Assembly (NCBI GenBank): GCA_010909165.1
Contig: VJWM01000007.1
Span: forward strand, 434,001-498,000
Direction: 5' to 3'
Origin: Anthoceros angustus
Taxonomy: Eukaryota; Streptophyta; Anthocerotopsida; Anthocerotales; Anthocerotaceae
DNA: 64,000 bases
The position numbers and the translations under genes are program-made. Under the pieces are notes generated by a model. It was not told the DNA's origin. It did no database searches and saw nothing but the letters and a program-made list of their open reading frames with translations. The stretch's first letter is position 1, and every line of letters begins with the position of its first letter. Of the stretch, positions 59,977 to 64,000 are shown piece by piece.

Positions 59977-61643
59977 TTGGACGCAGATGTTTACCAAGCT
60001 GCATTAGACTCCCATAGAGTCTGTCTTATGAACGAAAGGAAGAAAATGTCGAAGCATCGGTCGAAAGGGTACAGTGAGCCGCATAAATACATATTATTAT
60101 CAATTGATGGCATGGACCAGAAGAAAACATCGCTCCCGCACATATTACGGTGGCCTAAAGACTTGAAGGAGGACAACAAGATCACAGTTCATGTTGTGGG
60201 TTGTATGATCCATAATTATACTCACAAGGCCAGAGCTTATCTCCACTATGCGAATCTTCACAATGACGCCGTCGGCGATTTCGATCATACGGATGTCATA
60301 CACACTTACGAGGGCTTCTTCCATCAGTGTTGTATTTGCAGCTTGACAACACGTGCAGGGAGAATAAGAATCAATTGTTATTTGCGTACCTTAATATGCT
60401 AGTGGAGTTGCAGATTTTCAAAAAGGTTAAGGTGGGGTTTCTTCTCGTCGGACACACGCATGACCATGTGGATCGGATGTTTTCATGTTTTTCAAAGCAT
60501 CCAAGCACAAGGAGGCTCGTACTCTCCGGCTATGGAGGATATATTGAGCGGCATACACACCAAACCCAGGTCAAGGTTATCACCGAGTGCGGACTTCGAA
60601 CATATGTGTGGCCAGTTGCGAAAGGAGCCAGGGGGCACCAATTTAAAGCTGCGGTTAAGCAGTTGAACAACCTCGTTCCAGCATCAATTCAAAATTACAA
60701 GGAAGAGATTAGCGCGGAAAAGTTCTGATCATCATAAGCGATATTCTACTTCTCCACAGTGGGAAACCGAAGATGGCTTGGAGTTCTTAACGACAGTTCC
60801 AGACACGGTTATTGGACCTGCACCATTGATGGCCCTTCAGGCAAAAGACAAAAAGGGGAGTGAAGGTGGGCTCACGCATGCGGGCGTAGACCACCTACGG
60901 AAGGGCTTGCTCAAGCTGCCAACATATTTGAATGCGGATGAAGAGGAGTGGTGGATTGAATTGGAAGGATCAGTGAGATCGCAACTATTGTGGACAACAA
61001 CATTGGACTAGTCTTGCGAGCGAATGGAAATGGTATGACAGGACTTGGCGGAGCTACTTGTGTCCCCGCACGTCGGTGAGGCTATTCTTAAGCATTACTC
61101 GAGAAGTACCACAGAGATATGTATTTGGGAGCTCACCAAAGCTTGCAACGCCAAGAGGAGGTGGCAAGGATGAATGGGGATGTCATGGAGATTCGAGAAG
61201 GCATGTTCATTGTCACTCCTTGCGAGGAGACACTCATAACAGCATTTTGGGTTGCAAAGGTTGTAAGTGTGCACGAACTCTGCGGACCCTTTCTTACGTG
61301 TGCATTGGTGGAGAGCGAGCACGGATGCTTACGAGGGCAAGTATGTTGGAGAATACGTATGTAGAGCGAATGGCGACCAAGCACCACATCGAAAGGAAAG
61401 GGGAAAAACTCAAGACCTCCAAACATCCGGACAATCTTCGTTCGCAAAGCGGTTATCGCCTATTATGGGTTCAAGTTGAACTCAAGGAAACATCTATATG
61501 CATCGGATAAGAAAGTAATTAGAGAAGGAGTGCCCTTCGTCCCCATCTGCAACCATGCACTCGATGCCCAAGATGAAAGCGATGACGATTGTAACGAGGA
61601 GAAGGAGGTAAATGGAGAAGGTCTAGACTACGGCGAAGAGTGA
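59977..61643 (+). pseudogene. DUF7869-like RNase H-fold transposase
   Basis: Open segments in sequence: 59977-60402, 60327-60728, 60778-61011, 61119-61364 and a tail ending at TGA 61641-61643. Motifs in order: KYILLSIDGMDQKKTSLPHI (first Asp), THKARAYLHYANLHNDAVGD, YLQLDNTCRENKNQLLFAYL (second Asp), KKVKVGFLLVGHTHDHVDRM with FSCFSK (H/D cluster), then REGMFIVTPCEETLITAFWV, a C-terminal domain I recall as a common partner of this fold, and an acidic tail. The D...D...H/D spacing fits an RNase H-like nuclease, and its place inside perfect TIRs supports a transposase role. I recall such LDN-x-RENKN proteins as DUF7869, many in mosses, ferns and algae. At least three frame changes must be bridged; some may be introns or consensus errors. 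The N-terminus was not found. Confidence 0.62.
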
Positions 61644-62359
61644 TCAACCGATCATGTCAGAACTCCAATGCCGGACTTGCATTTACATCTTTAGCGTATG
61701 CACATGTGATTCTTACATAGTGGGCATATTGGGGTATTGTCCGCGGTGAAGGTCATATCGATCATCGTGGCATAGGCAATGGGCGCGGCATGCGGCGCCC
61801 ATTATTATCTTCGACATAAGCTATCTATTATATTTCTTAACTTGAATTTCTCCATCGCATGGATGCAAATCTCGTTTGCGCCGTAGTATTTTTCCGATGG
61901 GGTTTCAACCAAACCGTCGTTGTTGTTTAGTTATCGGTGGCATTGTCATTGATTCAACGCTTGTAGTCAAGAACCACTAAAGAGTTGGGCGGCATCGCGA
62001 GCTTGACATCTTGACACAATAAAGCTCAATAAAGTGGAGCCATGGCAAACCCTCAAGGATGGTATTCCGAATCACGGGGAGGCTCTCTTCCCCATGTTTC
62101 AAATCTCATACCCTAAACTTATCCATATTTTACCTTCCATCACCCGTACAAATGGCATTCATTATGGGTATTATTTAGAAAACTACTTGACCATGGAAGT
62201 CAATGACCATCGCCGGACAGTAGAACACATCCGGATACGCTTAGGGCCGTATCTTAGACCCTATTTTTCCAAAAATTGGCGTTACCATAACGTGCAAAAC
62301 CCCATTTCACTGCCCATCGAGAAGCCCCTTCGCCGTATATGTACCCTATAAGCCCCTTC
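61644..62359. other. 3' region of the transposon
   Basis: Non-coding. One more palindromic GC motif (GGGCGCGGCATGCGGCGCCC) lies at about 61777-61800. An open frame at 62034-62351 runs toward the right terminal repeat, without a recognised domain. Confidence 0.45.
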
Positions 62360-62393
62360 TTGTATATTGAGCCGCTTCAAATATTAGCGTGTT
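62360..62393 (-). repeat. Right terminal inverted repeat
   Basis: Exact reverse complement of 52427-52460, followed by the TTTG target duplication. AAGCCCCTTC occurs twice just inside (about 62321 and 62350), a variant of the left subterminal motif. Confidence 0.85.
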
Positions 62394-62397
62394 TTTG

Positions 62398-63075
62398 TAC
62401 CTTAAGGATAAATGGAGCCCCCGATAAAAATGCTGATCTTATTGCTTCTATTGACTTATATTGCCATCATAACGATTTGTATGAATGAAGTTTGGCCAAC
62501 AAAGTCAGTTTACTCATATTGGGAAAGCTTTGAAGAGAAGGAAAATTTTAAATGAGCATGAGAAAGAGATTTCTAGGTTATGCAAGCATCTCGATGTATG
62601 TTTGCACAAATTTCAGACCATATCGGCAACAAACTAGATTTCCTGACGTCAAGATAGTGGTTGGTGGGTGAAGAAAAGAAGTAATGCATGGTTTTAGCAA
62701 TTTTGGACTTCGAGGTTGCGGACTCACTAGTAGGCTGTAATGTGATTGCGGATCGCGAGGGGCACGAGAGGGTGAGAGAGAGCGGCGGTGCTAGCATGCA
62801 CGCGAAGGAAGAATAAAAGCAGTTATAAATTTCACGGGAAATCCAAAGATATATACAAAGCTTGTGTAGGTGGTTATAATTGTTCATAAAACCACAAACA
62901 CTTAGTCAACCTAACTTAAGGTGACTTAACTATTTCATTACTCCCTCTTGGTTGCAATTAACAGATTTAAAAGTATATAAGAAATACAAAACCCCTAGAA
63001 CGGGTTCATATACAGACAGAACTCCAACAAAACACTTGAGTAGGATACGGGCTAAGTTGTTACGCCCAAATCCCC
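62398..63075. other. Flank right of the transposon, no gene recognised
   Basis: Begins after the TTTG target duplication (62394-62397). Moderately AT-rich, with no recognised repeat or gene; the promoter of the next open frame may lie here. Confidence 0.4.
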
Positions 63076-63939
63076 GTGTCCTCCGCTCACGCTCAAGCCC
63101 AGTCCTTGCGCTCATCCAGCTCACATCTTACGCTCCCTCTTGCTCCTGATAAAGCCATGGCGCTCCCACTGGGAGTCCATTGGCCGCCTCTCCCTCTTTG
63201 CTTTCTTTGCTGCTTCCAGTTCGATATCACCATCTTGGCTCTCTGGCTGTTGAGGTGTAAGCACTGCTGTCTGCTGATGGAGCCTCCCACAGAGCATGTC
63301 CTCAGAGGTGTGGAGTGCCTCCATTGTGGCAGGGAATGGGTCCCTGCATCCAAGTTCTCTAGCAGACAGTGGGTTCTTCACCAGAAGATCTGTGAGTACC
63401 ACCCTAGTGACATCGACGCACCCAAGACGAAGGAGCAGCAGGCTCAAAAGGAATGGGCGAGAGTATACCTGAAAACCCTCACCCCTATAGGAGACAAGGC
63501 ACAACCTTACGACACTTCACCACTGGTATCCTTTGAGGGCAAATTGTCAAGGAGTGAGTATCAGGCTGCAATGATGAAAGCCAGGCCAGAAGAAAAGGGG
63601 GAGCTGGACTACTACTACAAATACCACATTTTCTGGGGATCAGAGAAACACCTGAGTAAGGAGGAGCAACAGATTCTGATGCGTGTGACTAACATACCTG
63701 GTTCAAGTGCTGAAGCTCCCTCTGCTGGCGATAAAGGGAAAAAGAGGAGATACGACGACCCTAACGATGAAGGACAGGCGCTTACATGTACGTGACTCCT
63801 TGCCTGAAGTTGCCTTACCTGAACACCTGCAGCCCTCCTGGATGAACTGAAGAAGATAGACCAATTGCTGCAGTGTCTGAAGAAGAAGATTAAGGACAAG
63901 GGATACCACATCAATCTATCAGCATGCTGCGAAGACTAG
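63076..63939 (+). CDS. Hypothetical C2HC zinc-finger protein
   Basis: The long frame 63076-63795 (239 codons) contains VECLHCGREWVPASKFSSRQ followed by WVLHQKICEYH, a Cys-x2-Cys...His-x3-Cys arrangement that looks like a zinc finger, then a Glu/Lys/Tyr-rich part and the basic GDKGKKRRYDD. A plausible last exon (63826-63939) would add LLDELKKIDQLLQCLKKKIK, a coiled-coil-like tail ending at TAG. The intron this needs (GT after 63789, AG at 63824-63825, about 45 nt or less) is unusually short, so the join is doubtful. The true start could be the ATG at 63157 or 63279. I do not recognise the family; a transposon-derived protein is possible given the setting. Confidence 0.45.
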
Positions 63940-64000
63940 CAGGCTAGTGGGCAGTTCCTAGCTTTTGTGTAAGAGAGATTTGGCTAAGCCCTGCTGCAGT

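Larger units (their letters stand above)
52427..62393. mobile_element. 10 kb TIR DNA transposon with transposase and DNA-methyltransferase-like genes
   Basis: The 34-bp ends 52427-52460 and 62360-62393 are perfect inverted repeats (starting AACACGCTAATATTTGAAGC). The direct 4-bp repeat TTTG flanks both (52423-52426, 62394-62397). Length is 9967 bp. Inside are a plus-strand gene with RNase H-like transposase motifs (59977-61643, probably starting further left), a minus-strand methyltransferase-like gene with a duplicated C-terminal half (53079-54636, probably starting further right), and arrays of the palindrome GCCGGCATGCCGGC. The genes appear divergent, with a possible common promoter near 57.5-57.9 kb. 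Superfamilies with 4-bp duplications include Sola, but I could not place this one. Confidence 0.75.

Noticed and set aside
1-64000. tRNA, rRNA or other structural RNA genes
   Set aside because: I saw no cloverleaf or rRNA-like sequence. The only tRNA-related signals are the primer-binding sites of the copia elements.

Overview
This is a nuclear segment of a land plant. Three intron-bearing or kinase genes of clearly plant type lie in the first 14 kb: a serine acetyltransferase, a peroxisomal long-chain acyl-CoA synthetase with 22 exons, and a receptor-like kinase of a plant-specific type. The remaining 50 kb is almost entirely transposable elements. The DUF7869-like transposase, which I recall mainly from mosses, ferns and algae, hints at a seedless plant, but the sequence does not prove the species.

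Layout. 1-2.6 kb: no gene, several short tandem repeats. 2.6-5.3 kb: serine acetyltransferase (+, 9 exons). 6.1-10.8 kb: PTS2-bearing acyl-CoA synthetase (-), convergent with it. 11.4-13.8 kb: receptor-like kinase (-, one exon). 14.5-25.5 kb: a Ty3/gypsy fragment running into six tandem copies of a 1.75 kb gag-derived unit. 26.2-39.9 kb: a minus-strand copia split by a later insertion of a copia dimer (LTR-internal-LTR-internal-LTR, one 5-bp target duplication outside). 39.9-43.1 kb: a truncated plus-strand copia with its 3' LTR. 43.3-47.0 kb: a decayed copia. 49.6 kb: an inverted LTR. 50.0-51.5 kb: a small TIR element. 52.4-62.4 kb: a 10 kb TIR transposon. 63.1-63.9 kb: a small zinc-finger ORF.

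The most interesting object is the 52.4-62.4 kb transposon. It has perfect 34-bp terminal inverted repeats and a 4-bp target duplication (TTTG). On the plus strand it carries a transposase-like gene with D...D...H/D RNase H-like motifs. On the minus strand it carries a gene whose C-terminal half reads as an N6/N4-type DNA methyltransferase (LDVCAGSG and IAIEVD motifs), with that half tandemly duplicated. Arrays of the palindrome GCCGGCATGCCGGC lie inside it. The 1.5 kb element next door has similar AACA.. termini and also a 4-bp duplication (TCAT).

Throughout the transposable-element DNA, repeat copies differ from each other mainly by small indels at CG- and CNG-rich spots, while AT-rich stretches stay identical. 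This breaks nearly every transposon reading frame and may be a methylation-linked consensus artefact, so 'pseudogene' calls there are provisional.
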